Of a stretch of 64,000 bases of DNA, positions 12,095 to 23,859 are shown piece by piece. Source of the stretch: Burkholderiales bacterium (GTDB lineage Bacteria > Pseudomonadota > Gammaproteobacteria > Burkholderiales > Burkholderiaceae_C); assembly GCA_003963115.1 (NCBI GenBank), contig RXJQ01000040.1, forward strand, positions 83,752 through 147,751, in the 5' to 3' direction. Under the pieces are notes generated by a model that was given only the letters and a program-made list of their open reading frames with translations, had not been told where the DNA came from and ran no database searches. The stretch's first letter is position 1. The number at the start of each line of letters is the position of its first letter. The position numbers and the translations under genes are program-made.

Positions 12095-12724
12095 TCAGGG
12101 CTCGGTGGACAAAAAGGCCGAAAGGGCGGACTGCCTGCGTGCGGCCACGGCCGTCACGAACTGATCGAATGCGGTGCGCAGGGCGTTGTAGCGCGCCGGC
12201 GCTTGCTCCAGCTGCCCCAGGGCCAGGCAGGTGGCTTCCAGCGTGGAGAGCTGGTCTGCGCGGCGGGCCTTGCGGATCGCGTAGCGGCTGGGCGACTCGG
12301 GGTCGATGGCCAGCCGAGGCAGCGTCTGCAAGATGGGGTTGAGGTGCAGCATCTTGAGGCTCTTGCGCCAGGTGCCATCGAGCACCACCAACAAGGTGGG
12401 GCTGGCCGACCCAGGGGCGGGCACGGTCGTGGGCGCAGGCATCTGCGCGCTGGCCGGGTAGAGCAGCACCGCCTGCCGCGTGATGTGAGCCGGTGCCAAC
12501 AGCGCTTGCAAAGCCTTGGCATCGAAGGTCTCGCCGACGAGCGTGCGACAGTGCCGTAGGCTCATATGCAGCAGCCGCGCGCTGCCCTTGGCCTGTTTGA
12601 CTTCCTGCGGATGCTGGAGAATCAGCACCGGGGTCTCATTGTCCGTTGGGCTGACCCAAGAACACAGGCAGGCAGGCAAGGGCCTTTCACAATGTGGACA
12701 GCATGGGCGCCTGGCCGCGTTCAT
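12095..12724 (-). CDS. DTW-domain tRNA-uridine aminocarboxypropyltransferase
   Basis: This 209-residue protein has the N-terminal Cys cluster of the family (CCPHCERPLPACLC), the QHPQE motif at about residue 37 and the DxTW signature (LDGTW) that names the DTW domain. The family (E. coli TapT/YfiP, human DTWD1/2) transfers the 3-amino-3-carboxypropyl group of SAM to uridine in tRNA, giving acp3U47. The gene starts inside the pepD stop codon (an ATGA overlap at 12721-12724), so it is translationally coupled to pepD. The symbol tapT would apply if orthology to the E. coli gene were confirmed. Confidence 0.88.
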   Translation of the reverse strand: MNAARRPCCPHCERPLPACLCSWVSPTDNETPVLILQHPQEVKQAKGSARLLHMSLRHCRTLVGETFDAKALQALLAPAHITRQAVLLYPASAQMPAPTTVPAPGSASPTLLVVLDGTWRKSLKMLHLNPILQTLPRLAIDPESPSRYAIRKARRADQLSTLEATCLALGQLEQAPARYNALRTAFDQFVTAVAARRQSALSAFLSTEP

Positions 12725-14178
12725 GCCTGGATGGCCGTCACGATGGCGCGCAGCAACTGCCAGGTCCGGGCCACAGAGGCCACCTCCACCTGCTCACCCG
12801 GTGCATGGGCACCGCGGATGGTGGGGCCGAAAGACACGATGTCCATGCCCGGGTACTTGGCCGCGATGATGCCGCACTCCAGTCCGGCATGGATGACCTG
12901 CACATGGGATGCGGCCTGGAACTCGCGCTGGTAGATGCGCTGGCACAGTGCCAGCAAAGGCGAGTCGGGATTGGGTGTCCAGCCCGGATAGGCGCCCGAT
13001 GCTTCAGCCCGCGTGCCCGACAGCGCCCACAGGCTGATGATCTCGTCGGCAAGCGCCTGGCTGCCGCTGTCGCGCAACGAGCGCACCATGAAGTTGGCAT
13101 GGCCGCCCGTAGGCGAGATGTCCACCATGCCCAGGTTGTTGGAGGTTTCGACCACGCCGGGTAGGCGCTGGCTCATGCGCTTGACGCCATGCGGCGCGGC
13201 ATGCAGGCTGCCCAGCCAGATGTCCTGCTCGGTGGCGCTCAGCACCTGCTGGGCCTGAGCGGGTTCAGCGCGCAGCACGATGTGGGGCTCGACGCCTTCA
13301 AGCTCTTGCAGGAACAAGGCTTCCCAGGACATCAGCACCTGGGCCAGATCGGCCGCCAGGGCCATGGGCAGAGCCACCGTCGCCCAGGCTTCGCGGGGCA
13401 GGGCATTGCGGGCCGTGCCGCCTTGCAGCGACACCAGGCGAACTTCGCCCAATGTCTCCAGCCCTTGCAGCACGCGCACCAGCAGCTTGATCGCATTGCC
13501 GCGCTCTTCATGGATGTTGACGCCCGAGTGCCCGCCGCGCAGGCCGGTGAGGCTGATGCGCCAGGCTGCACAACCGGTTGGAATCGGCTCGGCCCGCCCG
13601 GGGCGGTCCACATTCACGTCCATGCCGCCGGCGCAACCCAGGTAGAACTCGCCCCACTCCTCGGTGTCCAGGTTCAGCATCAAGCGGCCTTGCAGCAGGT
13701 CGGCGTGCAGGCCCTGGGCGCCGCCCATGCCGGCTTCCTCATCCACGGTGAACAGGGCTTCGATGGGGCCATGCGGCAGTTGCTGGTCTTCGAGCAGCGC
13801 CAGGGTCATGGTCACGCCCATGCCGTTGTCCGAACCCAGCGTGGTGCCTTCGGCCATGACCCAGCCGTCCTTGAACACCGGCACGATGGGATCGCGTGTG
13901 AAGTCGTGTGTCGAGTCGGCGTTCTTCTGGCAGACCATGTCCAGATGGCCTTGCAGCACCAGGCCAGGCACACCCTCGCGCCCTGGTGTGGCCGCCTTGC
14001 GGACGAGGAGGTTGCCGGCCTCGTCAACCAGTGTGAACAGGCCGCGCTGCTCGGCCCATTGGCGAAGATGGTCGCGCAAGGCCGCTTCCTGCTTGGAGGG
14101 GCGCGGGATGCGGCACAGCGTGGCGAAATGGGTCCACACGGCCGTGGGTTCGAGCTGGCTGAGGTCGGCGTTCGTCAT
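12721..14178 (-). CDS. pepD: Cytosolic non-specific dipeptidase (aminoacyl-histidine dipeptidase)
   Basis: From the ATG at 14178 the product is 485 residues, the length of E. coli PepD. It follows that enzyme along its whole length: QGHLDMVCQ (metal-binding His), GTTLGSDNGMGV, the acidic 'TVDEEAGMGGA' metal/catalytic segment, the 'GLRGGHSGVNIH' dimer/lid motif and the C-terminal 'IHAGLECG' His. It is an M20 zinc peptidase that cleaves dipeptides such as Xaa-His in the cytoplasm. Two further in-frame ATGs at 14187 and 14190 are possible starts. The gene is divergent from the trhP-like gene, with under 50 bases between them, and overlaps the downstream DTW gene by four bases. Confidence 0.95.
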   Translation of the reverse strand: MTNADLSQLEPTAVWTHFATLCRIPRPSKQEAALRDHLRQWAEQRGLFTLVDEAGNLLVRKAATPGREGVPGLVLQGHLDMVCQKNADSTHDFTRDPIVPVFKDGWVMAEGTTLGSDNGMGVTMTLALLEDQQLPHGPIEALFTVDEEAGMGGAQGLHADLLQGRLMLNLDTEEWGEFYLGCAGGMDVNVDRPGRAEPIPTGCAAWRISLTGLRGGHSGVNIHEERGNAIKLLVRVLQGLETLGEVRLVSLQGGTARNALPREAWATVALPMALAADLAQVLMSWEALFLQELEGVEPHIVLRAEPAQAQQVLSATEQDIWLGSLHAAPHGVKRMSQRLPGVVETSNNLGMVDISPTGGHANFMVRSLRDSGSQALADEIISLWALSGTRAEASGAYPGWTPNPDSPLLALCQRIYQREFQAASHVQVIHAGLECGIIAAKYPGMDIVSFGPTIRGAHAPGEQVEVASVARTWQLLRAIVTAIQA

Positions 14179-14226
14179 GATCGACATCATGTCATGGGCC
14201 CTGCCTGCGGCGCACAATAGCAGCCC

Positions 14227-15615
14227 ATGATGCGCCCCATGACCCGCCCCGCCCCTGAACTGCTCCTGCCCGCCGGCTCGCTCGACAAGATGCGGGCGGC
14301 CTATGACTTCGGCGCCGATGCCGTCTATGCCGGCCAGCCGCGCTACTCCCTGCGTGCCCGCAACAACGAGTTCAGGTTGGAGCAGCTCCAGCAAGGCCTC
14401 GGCGAGGCCAGGGCACGCGGCAAGAAGTTCTATGTCACCAGCAACCTCATTGCGCACAACGACAAGGTGCGCACCTACCTGCGCGACATCGAACCCGTGA
14501 TCGCCATGAAGCCCGATGGCCTGATCATGGCCGACCCCGGGCTGATCATGATGGTGCGAGAGAAGTGGCCAGAGGTGCCCATCCACCTGTCCGTGCAGGC
14601 CAACACCACCAACCACGCCACCGTGAAGTTCTGGGAGAAGGTGGGCGTGCAGCGCATCATCCTGTCGCGCGAGCTGAGCCTCGATGAGATCGAGCAGATC
14701 CGTCAGGCCTGCCCCGACATGGAACTGGAGGTCTTCGTGCACGGCGCCTTGTGCATCGCCTATTCGGGCCGCTGCCTGCTGTCGGGGTACTTCAACCGGC
14801 GCGACCCCAATCAAGGCACGTGCACCAATGCCTGTCGCTGGGAGTACAAGACCCATGGTGCTTCCGAACTGTCCGACACGGGCGAGGCCATCCCCATCAA
14901 GCTGGAGGGCGACTTCCACTTTCAGCAAGAGCAGGAAGCAGCCGACAAGGCCTTCTCGGCCTGTGGCGATGGAAAGCGGCATCCGCTGGCCGATCAGGTC
15001 TATCTGCTGGAGCAGTCTGACCGGCCTGGCGAGCTCATGCCCATCATGGAAGACGAGCACGGCACCTACATCATGAATTCCAAGGACCTGCGTGCCGTGG
15101 AGCATGTGGCCCGCCTGGCTGAGATCGGTGTGGACTCGCTCAAGGTGGAGGGCCGCACCAAGTCGCTGTACTACGTGGCGCGCGTGGCCCAGGTCTACCG
15201 CCAGGCCATTGATGACGCAGTGGCCGGCCAGCCCTTCAACCCGGACCTGCTGGCACAGCTCGAAGGCATGGCCAACCGGGGCTACACCGGCGGCTTCCTG
15301 CAACGGCGCCCCGCGCAGGATTACCAGAACTACCTCGATGGCAGCTCGCAGTTCCACCGCAGCCAGTTCGTGGCCGAGGTGCGCGGCATCGAAGGCGGCT
15401 GGGCCGAGGTCGAGGTCAAGAACCGCTTTGCCGTGGGCGACACCATCGAGGTCGTCCACCCGGGCGGCAACCAGATCGTCAAGCTCGAAGCCATGCGCAA
15501 TATGGACGGCGAGGCCATCGACGTGGCGCCGGGCAGCCCATGGCATGTGCGCATTCCTTTGAGTGAGCAATACCGGGGCGCCCTGATTGCCCGCATGCTG
15601 ACGACGACAGCTTGA
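14227..15615 (+). CDS. trhP: U32-family protein, YegQ/TrhP-type tRNA hydroxylation protein
   Basis: This 462-residue U32-family protein matches the YegQ subgroup: an N-terminal 'LLPAGSLDKMRAAYDFGADA' block, the U32 signature region 'EVFVHGALCIAYSGRCLLSG', and clustered Cys (CLLSGYFNRR...CTNACRW) that fit the iron-sulfur ligands seen in hydroxylating U32 proteins. E. coli TrhP acts with prephenate in forming 5-hydroxyuridine at the tRNA wobble position. Assignment to TrhP rather than RlhA or UbiU/V rests on length (E. coli TrhP is about 453 residues) and the C-terminal beta domain. It is divergent from pepD across a very short shared promoter region. Confidence 0.88.
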   Translation: MMRPMTRPAPELLLPAGSLDKMRAAYDFGADAVYAGQPRYSLRARNNEFRLEQLQQGLGEARARGKKFYVTSNLIAHNDKVRTYLRDIEPVIAMKPDGLIMADPGLIMMVREKWPEVPIHLSVQANTTNHATVKFWEKVGVQRIILSRELSLDEIEQIRQACPDMELEVFVHGALCIAYSGRCLLSGYFNRRDPNQGTCTNACRWEYKTHGASELSDTGEAIPIKLEGDFHFQQEQEAADKAFSACGDGKRHPLADQVYLLEQSDRPGELMPIMEDEHGTYIMNSKDLRAVEHVARLAEIGVDSLKVEGRTKSLYYVARVAQVYRQAIDDAVAGQPFNPDLLAQLEGMANRGYTGGFLQRRPAQDYQNYLDGSSQFHRSQFVAEVRGIEGGWAEVEVKNRFAVGDTIEVVHPGGNQIVKLEAMRNMDGEAIDVAPGSPWHVRIPLSEQYRGALIARMLTTTA

Positions 15616-15708
15616 TCCCCCTAAGCTGAAGGGGCGGCATCGGCCGGAAACACGCGGGCAGCGCCTACACTGCGGCGCAGCTTGAACCTCTCCTGGAATG
15701 GCTCGCCC

Positions 15709-18522
15709 ATGAACCGTGCCCGCTCTGTGAACGTGGCGATGACGGTGGCTTGGGCTCTGGTTGTACCGTGTGCCTCGATGGCCGCAGATGCACCCGCCCC
15801 TGCCGACGACAGCCCTCCTCACGCCGAAACCGCCACTGGCCTGTCCAGTGACCGCCTGCCTGCCGTCCACATCACCGGCACCTCGCTGCGCCGGCTCGAT
15901 GCGGAAACCGCCCTGCCCGTGACGGTGCTGCGCCGCGCCGACATCGAACGGTCTGGCGTGCGCACCACGACCGAGCTGCTGCAGCAGCTGCCGGTGATGC
16001 AGGGCATGGTGCCCACCACGGCCGTGGTGGGCACCGATTCGCGCGGCTATGCCAGCCTGTCGATCCACAACCTGGGCGATGTCTACACCCTGGTGCTGCT
16101 CAACGGCCAGCGCGTGGCGCCCTTTGGCGGGCAGCTCAGCAACGGGGGCCTGTCGGGCGTGGACGTCAACACCATCCCGCTGGCGATGGTCGACCGCATC
16201 GAGGTGCTCAGCGACGGCGCATCTGCCTTGTATGGCGCCGATGCACTGGGTGGTGTGGCCAACATCATCACGCGGCGCGATGGCGAGGCCAATGAGGCCA
16301 CGGTGGGCGTGAGCTGGCCGCGAGGCGGCGCGCATGAAGGGCGCCTCAGTGCCTTCAAGAGTGTGGGCAGCGTGGACGAGACCGGGCAGAACCTCAGCTT
16401 AGGTGTGTCGGCCATGCACCGCTCGGCCTTGCGGGCAATGGAGCGGGACTACGCGCGTGATGCCATCAAGGACTTCACGTACCAGGGGCAGCGGTATCGG
16501 TTTGCGGATGTGCAGGACACGGCAGCGCCGGGCACCATCTATGACCGCAACTTCTTTGGCAACCCTGTCTTGGCGTTGTCGGGGCTGTGCCCATCGGGCA
16601 CGTATCGCTACGAATACCCGGATTCGCCTGGCTTTCCCTTTTGTTCGTACAACTACGCGGCCGACCTGGACCTGATTCCCGAGCAGACCCAGCACAGTCT
16701 GATGACCAGCTACACGCGCCAATGGGCACCCGATAGCAAGCTGGCGCTGGACCTGCTGCTGTCGCGCAGCGTGGTGACTTCGCATCTGGCGCCCGCGGCC
16801 ACGGGGCTGTTCCTGTCGCCATCGGTCTACCCTCAGCTCAGCAGCCTGAACCTGGCCGACAATCCCACCTACATGAACTACCGCTTCGTGGACCTGGGCC
16901 GTCGAGGGTTTGATGACACGTCCGATCTGGCCCATCTGGCGGCCAGGCTCGATGGACGCTGGGATTTCTGGCGCTGGTCGACGGGCATGAGCTACTCCGT
17001 CAGCCACACACGCAGCGACATCGACCACGCCTTGAACAACACGGTCGCCCAGCGCCTGGTGGACGACGGCTTGCTCAACCCTGTGGTCGCGCCAGGCAAC
17101 CAGACGGCCTCGCAACTGGCGGCCCAGCAGGCGGCCAGCTACAGCGGCAAGTGGCTCAGTGGCCGCTCCACGCTGGCCGAACTGCAATGGCAGGCCTCGC
17201 GCGAGTTGGCGCCGTTGGCGGGCGGGCCTGTCAAGTGGTCCGTGGGTGCCAATGTGCGCCGCGAGCGGCTCACCTTCGATCCCAGCCTGTTTGCACAAGG
17301 CCTGCTGTCCGACCCTGCTGTGGGTACCTTGGCAGGCAGCTTCGATGCAGCCAACCTGCGCATCGGTGACGCGGTACCCATGCAGCCCTCATCGGCATCC
17401 CGTTATGTCTGGGGCGCGTTCAGCGAATGGCTGGCCCCTTTGACACCGACGCTGGAATGGGGTGCAGCCGTGCGCACCGATCACGACGAACTTGTTGGGC
17501 AGGCCTGGACCGGCAAGACCACCGCGCGCTGGCGGCCCTCGCCCAGCCTGTTGTGGCGTGCCTCGCTGGGCACGGGCTTTCGGGAGCCCACGCTCAACCA
17601 ATTGCGCTCACCAGGGCGCTCAGATGGCGTCACCGGCCAACAGCATGACTGCACCGCCGATCTGCAGGCACTGGCCACCTCACTGGGGGTCACGCCCTGC
17701 ACGGCGGCCTCGACCTATCCCATCGTCGCAGGCGGTAACAGTGACCTGAAGCCGGAAACCTCCGTGCAGGCCAATCTGGGTTTTCGCCTCTCGCCCAGTG
17801 CGGGCTATTTGCTGGGCGCCGACCTGTGGGCCGTGCAGATCCACGATCGCATCGCGGCGGTGGATGAGGCCGTGGCGTTCGAGAGCCCGCTGGCCGTGCC
17901 CCGTGCGAGCTGGACCACGGTGGACACCGGTAGCGGCCCACAACTGGCCTTGCAAGGTCGCCCGACCAACCTCGGCACCCTGATGTCGAGTGGATTGGAC
18001 CTGCTGGCCGGCGCCAAACACAGCACGGCCCTGGGCGTGATCGACAGCCAGTTGCGCGCCACCGTCATGCTGCGCGAAGACAGCCAGCTCTACGCGGGCG
18101 GCCCCTGGTTCAGCGCGATCGACGATGGCCGCTACGGCACGGCCACCCTGAAATGGCGGGCCAGCTGGCGCACCAGCCTCATCAGCGCGGGCTGGACGCA
18201 CAGCCTGACCGCGCGCTACCAGTCAGGCTACGACGATGCCCCGATCACGGTGTACGCGCTTGACGCCAACGGCCAGCCGGCCTCAGCTGCACAGCAGATC
18301 CGCATGCAGTCGCCCGACCAGGTGCTGTGGGACTGGCAGACAAGCTGGCAAGTCAATGGCGTGCTGCAGCTCACGGTGGGCGTGAACAACCTCTTCGACA
18401 CCAAGCCACCCTTGTCGCTCAACGAGGTGGGCACCTACAAAGGCCAGATGCTGGGCTACGACGAACGCTACTTCGACCCACGCGGCCGCACGCTGACGCT
18501 GGAAGCGCGCCTGACGTTTTGA
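15709..18522 (+). CDS. TonB-dependent outer-membrane receptor
   Basis: The ATG at 15709 gives 937 residues beginning with a signal peptide that ends near ASMAADA. A plug domain (about 45-170) contains the usual LP.TVL, DIERSG, LLNGQR and IEVLSDGASALYGADALGGVANIITR blocks. The rest is a 22-strand-type barrel ending in a terminal Phe, as outer-membrane assembly requires. The plug resembles the 'TonB-dependent receptor, plug' group often annotated for siderophore, cobalamin or carbohydrate uptake. The ligand is unknown, because no transporter or biosynthesis gene is adjacent. I saw no cobalamin or other riboswitch in the 90-base leader. Confidence 0.92.
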   Translation: MNRARSVNVAMTVAWALVVPCASMAADAPAPADDSPPHAETATGLSSDRLPAVHITGTSLRRLDAETALPVTVLRRADIERSGVRTTTELLQQLPVMQGMVPTTAVVGTDSRGYASLSIHNLGDVYTLVLLNGQRVAPFGGQLSNGGLSGVDVNTIPLAMVDRIEVLSDGASALYGADALGGVANIITRRDGEANEATVGVSWPRGGAHEGRLSAFKSVGSVDETGQNLSLGVSAMHRSALRAMERDYARDAIKDFTYQGQRYRFADVQDTAAPGTIYDRNFFGNPVLALSGLCPSGTYRYEYPDSPGFPFCSYNYAADLDLIPEQTQHSLMTSYTRQWAPDSKLALDLLLSRSVVTSHLAPAATGLFLSPSVYPQLSSLNLADNPTYMNYRFVDLGRRGFDDTSDLAHLAARLDGRWDFWRWSTGMSYSVSHTRSDIDHALNNTVAQRLVDDGLLNPVVAPGNQTASQLAAQQAASYSGKWLSGRSTLAELQWQASRELAPLAGGPVKWSVGANVRRERLTFDPSLFAQGLLSDPAVGTLAGSFDAANLRIGDAVPMQPSSASRYVWGAFSEWLAPLTPTLEWGAAVRTDHDELVGQAWTGKTTARWRPSPSLLWRASLGTGFREPTLNQLRSPGRSDGVTGQQHDCTADLQALATSLGVTPCTAASTYPIVAGGNSDLKPETSVQANLGFRLSPSAGYLLGADLWAVQIHDRIAAVDEAVAFESPLAVPRASWTTVDTGSGPQLALQGRPTNLGTLMSSGLDLLAGAKHSTALGVIDSQLRATVMLREDSQLYAGGPWFSAIDDGRYGTATLKWRASWRTSLISAGWTHSLTARYQSGYDDAPITVYALDANGQPASAAQQIRMQSPDQVLWDWQTSWQVNGVLQLTVGVNNLFDTKPPLSLNEVGTYKGQMLGYDERYFDPRGRTLTLEARLTF

Positions 18523-18535
18523 TGCAGCGGTTGCC

Positions 18536-19150
18536 TCAGGCCACGAAGCGCCACACCGTGACGAAATGGCTCGCCGTGCCACCGAGCACGAAGAGGTGCC
18601 AGATGCCGTGGGCGTGGCGCAAGCGCGTGTCCAGCGCGTAAAACACGATGCCCACCGTGTACAGCAGCCCGCCGGCCAGCAGCCACATCCAACCCTGGTT
18701 GTGCAGCCTGTCCATCAAGGGAGAGGCCGCCGCGATGCCGCACCAGCCCATCAGCACATACAGCGGCACGGAGGGCACGGTTTCGCGCCCCCACCACAGC
18801 TCCTTGCCGATGCCGACCAGGGCCAGCGTCCACTCCATCGCAAAGATGGCCCAGCCCAGCCGGCCTTGCAGGGTCACCAGCGTGAAGGGCGTGTAGGTAC
18901 CGGCGATCAGCAGGTAGATGGCGCAATGATCGACCTTGGCCCACCACGCCTTGCTGGCGCCGCGCAGGCTGTGATAGAGCGAGGAGGCCGCATACAGCAG
19001 GATCATGCTCAGCCCGAAGACGCTGAAGCTGATGATCTTGCGTGCGTCGCCGCCATGAATGGCCTGGGCCACCAGCACGGCCGAACCCGCGATGGCCAGT
19101 GCCAGCCCCAAGAGGTGCGTGACGCTGTTCAATCTTTCGCCGTGGTACAT
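18536..19150 (-). CDS. Hemolysin III / PAQR-family membrane protein (YqfA type)
   Basis: The 204-residue protein has seven hydrophobic segments and the family's conserved zinc-type His pattern. This includes 'YHGERLNSVTHLLG' at the start, 'AASSLYHSL' in the middle and a C-terminal 'HLFVLGGTASHF'. Hemolysin-III proteins are bacterial relatives of the adiponectin/progestin receptors. E. coli YqfA (TrhA) affects membrane energetics, and a true haemolysin role is doubtful. It converges on the TonB receptor gene, with 13 bases between stops. It lies downstream of the response regulator gene, with a 109-base gap that probably holds its own promoter. Confidence 0.88.
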   Translation of the reverse strand: MYHGERLNSVTHLLGLALAIAGSAVLVAQAIHGGDARKIISFSVFGLSMILLYAASSLYHSLRGASKAWWAKVDHCAIYLLIAGTYTPFTLVTLQGRLGWAIFAMEWTLALVGIGKELWWGRETVPSVPLYVLMGWCGIAAASPLMDRLHNQGWMWLLAGGLLYTVGIVFYALDTRLRHAHGIWHLFVLGGTASHFVTVWRFVA

Positions 19151-19259
19151 GCAAAACCCGCCTGATGTGTCTGAGTCTGATCGTGTGCCTGGCCGCCATG
19201 CTGATTGCCTTGCAATACAGCATGATGACGGTCCTTGGTGGCCGGCTTCCTGCGCCAGA

Positions 19260-19648
19260 TCATGATGAGGACGATGCCGCGCGCCGCGCCAGATAGGCCT
19301 TCACCCTGCTCGCAAAGCTGGTGACATCAATCGGCTTGGCGATGTAGCCGTCGCAGCCCGCTTCCAGCATGCGAGCCTCATCGCCCTTCATGGCGTAAGC
19401 CGTCAAGGCCACCACGGGCGTGGCGCGGGTGCGCGGGTCGGCCTTGATCTGGCGCGTGAGTGTCAGGCCATCGATGTCGGGCAGCTGGATGTCCATCAGG
19501 ATCAAATCGGGCGCCACCTCGGCGATGGCTCGCAAGGCCGCGTCGGCATTCGATGCGGCGCTCACATCGATGTCGGCGGCCTGAAGCAGAAAGCTCACCA
19601 GCTCCAGGTTCATGAGGTTGTCGTCCACGATCAGGACGCGTGGCGGGC

Positions 19649-19652
<4 letters not shown>
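19260..19652 (-). CDS. Single-domain response regulator (receiver only)
   Basis: From the ATG at 19652 the product is 130 residues, a lone CheY-like receiver. It has the acidic pocket (VDDN), acceptor Asp in LILMDIQLPDIDG, the conserved Thr/Ala (VVALTAYAM) and the Lys in YIAKPID. There is no output domain. Its start overlaps the stop of the upstream hybrid kinase gene (ATGA at 19649-19652), so the two are translationally coupled and almost certainly partners. The receiver is of the 'Cph1/Rcp1' or DivK-like type that acts by protein contact. With the kinase's two fused receiver domains, it makes a third receiver module in the relay. Confidence 0.92.
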
Positions 19653-22375
<2,723 letters not shown>

Positions 22376-22577
22376 GTGCGGTCCTTCCCTTTTATGGACT
22401 CATGGCAGTCATCTTGATGGCATTCGGTGGGAACACGAAGCAGAGACATTTGTCTTGACAGGGTTGCCGCTTTCGCTGTCCGAAATTGCCGTTTGGCGGA
22501 CGCAGGCGACCGCTTGTCCAAGGGGCTTCTCAAGTGTGAAGGATTTGCTTACACGAAGTAACCGGGCGCCTTAATCT
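22376..22577. other. Divergent intergenic region upstream of kinase and riboswitch
   Basis: About 200 bases separate the ethylene-receptor-like kinase gene from the riboswitch on the opposite strand. The region must hold promoters for both directions. I see no convincing sigma-70 boxes. A 10-base palindrome (GACATTTGTC, near 22448) is the only symmetric element noticed, and it is too short to interpret alone. Confidence 0.4.
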
Positions 22578-22672
22578 GTGCACGCACAGTTGGCAAACCC
22601 GCTGAAAGGCGGGGACGCAAAGCCTCCGGTCTTCCTGCATGGACGCATGCAAAAGATAGCGGGGTTGCCCCC
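22578..22672 (+). promoter_or_regulatory. Cyclic di-GMP class I riboswitch (GEMM-I)
   Basis: The stretch contains the conserved GEMM-I core in order. CACGCACAG is followed by GGCAAACC, then a CCGCT-GAAA-GGCGG hairpin with a GNRA tetraloop. Next come GGACGCAAAGCCTCCGG, a second hairpin (TGCATG-GACG-CATGCA) and the closing TAGCGGGGTT. GGCAA (22592-22596) can pair with TTGCC (22665-22669). These match the Vibrio cholerae Vc2 aptamer nearly base for base in the ligand-contacting parts. It lies about 90 bases before the start of the Pro-rich secreted protein gene, so cyclic di-GMP should control that gene and probably the secretin after it. Whether it acts as an ON or OFF switch is not evident. 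Confidence 0.95.
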
Positions 22673-22693
22673 GTGGAATGGGCCCGTTCCACG
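22672..22693 (+). other. Hairpin directly after the riboswitch aptamer (possible expression platform)
   Basis: A 7-bp perfect stem (CGTGGAA/TTCCACG) with an 8-base loop begins at the aptamer's 3' edge. There is no T-run after it, so it is not a standard intrinsic terminator. It could still be part of the switch, since its 5' arm borders the strand that closes the aptamer. Confidence 0.45.
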
Positions 22694-22762
22694 AGAAGCA
22701 CGTCCCACCGGTTTGACGCTTGCAAATCTGTTCTCAACCTGTTGATGAATGAAGGATGCAAG

Positions 22763-23728
22763 ATGAAAGCCCAAGCTCTGATCTTCTCGATGATGCTGGC
22801 CTCGCCCCTCGTGGCGCCCTCTTTCGCCGCCACCCTGGGCGGCATCACGGAACCGCCCAAGACCGAGCCACCCAGGACCACGGTCACCACACCCAAGCCC
22901 ACCACCGTGGCGCCGCTGCCCACCGGGCCCCAGGTGACGGGCCTGTTTCGCATCGTCAAGCCTGACGGCAACACGGTGATCCAGCAAGCGCCCATCGGCA
23001 CAGGCAGCAGCGTGATCAATGTGATCAACGTGGCCACGACCGATGCCTTCCTGACGAGCAACGGCAAGTGCGCCTTCAACGTCAAGTACGACGAGGTCTC
23101 GGGCGTGGCGGCCACAGGCACGACCAACCGCCTGTTCAGCAACGACACGCTGATCGCGCAAAACATCAAGATCGACCTGAGCGCCAATGTGCTCAAGACG
23201 ATCTGGACCCAGCCCTACCTGGTGCCGGGCCAGAACAACGTCAAGATCGTGGTGAACGCGGATTCGGCCACACCCAGCGTGGGCTGGGTGCGTGTCAATG
23301 TGAGCGGGACTTGCGGTGCGCCGACGACCACCACCACACCTCCGACCACCACGCCTCCCAAGACCGAACCTCCCAAGACTGAACCGCCGAGAACCGAACC
23401 GCCCAAGACCGAACCCCCCAGGACGACCCCGCCCGTGACCCCGCCGGCACCCGTTGTGCCCAAGTTCACACCGGGCTCTGCCGAGTGGAACAACCTGTTC
23501 AGCGCCTTCGGCTACAGCAACTACGGTGTGACCCAGCTCAAGGGCAAGAACTTCGCGCGCTACAGCGAGCTGGTCAAGCTCAATGCCGACATCACCACGG
23601 TGATCAATGCCAAGGTGGTGGACCAGCCGACCTACAACGCGCTGATGTCACGCTGGAACAGCTTCGTGATGGACCCGGCCTTCCAGGCCGCGATGAAGGC
23701 GATCACGCCTTCGACTGACAAGAAGTAA
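22763..23728 (+). CDS. Secreted Pro/Thr-rich linker protein under cyclic di-GMP riboswitch control
   Basis: The ATG at 22763 has AAGGA seven bases upstream. The 321-residue product starts with a clear signal peptide (MKAQALIFSMMLASP...SFAA). It has a short Pro/Thr-rich segment, a beta-rich domain of about 140 residues (VTGLFRIVKPDG onward), a second Pro-rich linker made of PPKTE/PPRTE repeats, and a C-terminal helical domain of about 85 residues. I recognise neither globular domain. The layout (export signal, two domains joined by a rigid Pro-rich spacer) fits a surface or matrix protein. Position behind the riboswitch and before a secretin gene suggests it is a secreted partner in a biofilm- or motility-related surface function. 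Confidence 0.75.
   Translation: MKAQALIFSMMLASPLVAPSFAATLGGITEPPKTEPPRTTVTTPKPTTVAPLPTGPQVTGLFRIVKPDGNTVIQQAPIGTGSSVINVINVATTDAFLTSNGKCAFNVKYDEVSGVAATGTTNRLFSNDTLIAQNIKIDLSANVLKTIWTQPYLVPGQNNVKIVVNADSATPSVGWVRVNVSGTCGAPTTTTTPPTTTPPKTEPPKTEPPRTEPPKTEPPRTTPPVTPPAPVVPKFTPGSAEWNNLFSAFGYSNYGVTQLKGKNFARYSELVKLNADITTVINAKVVDQPTYNALMSRWNSFVMDPAFQAAMKAITPSTDKK
23354..23428 (+). repeat. Five tandem 15-bp units encoding PPKTE/PPRTE
   Basis: Five in-frame 15-base units encode PPKTE, PPKTE, PPRTE, PPKTE and PPRTT. They form the spacer between the two domains of the secreted protein. Such short coding repeats can change copy number by slippage, which would lengthen or shorten the spacer. Confidence 0.8.
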
Positions 23729-23859
23729 GACCGCTTCGCGCCAAGCCTGGGGCCCATGCCACTGCCCATGTGCGCCATGTGCCTCATGTGCCCCAGGTTG
23801 CCGCGACACCGCTTTCCCTCACCGCTCATCGCTTCAGATCGACCCTGCGGAGCCTGCCC

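Noticed and set aside
15616..15708. Cobalamin or other riboswitch before the TonB receptor
   Set aside because: The leader is only about 90 bases and lacks conserved riboswitch blocks. A small CCCCT/AGGGG hairpin is all that is seen.
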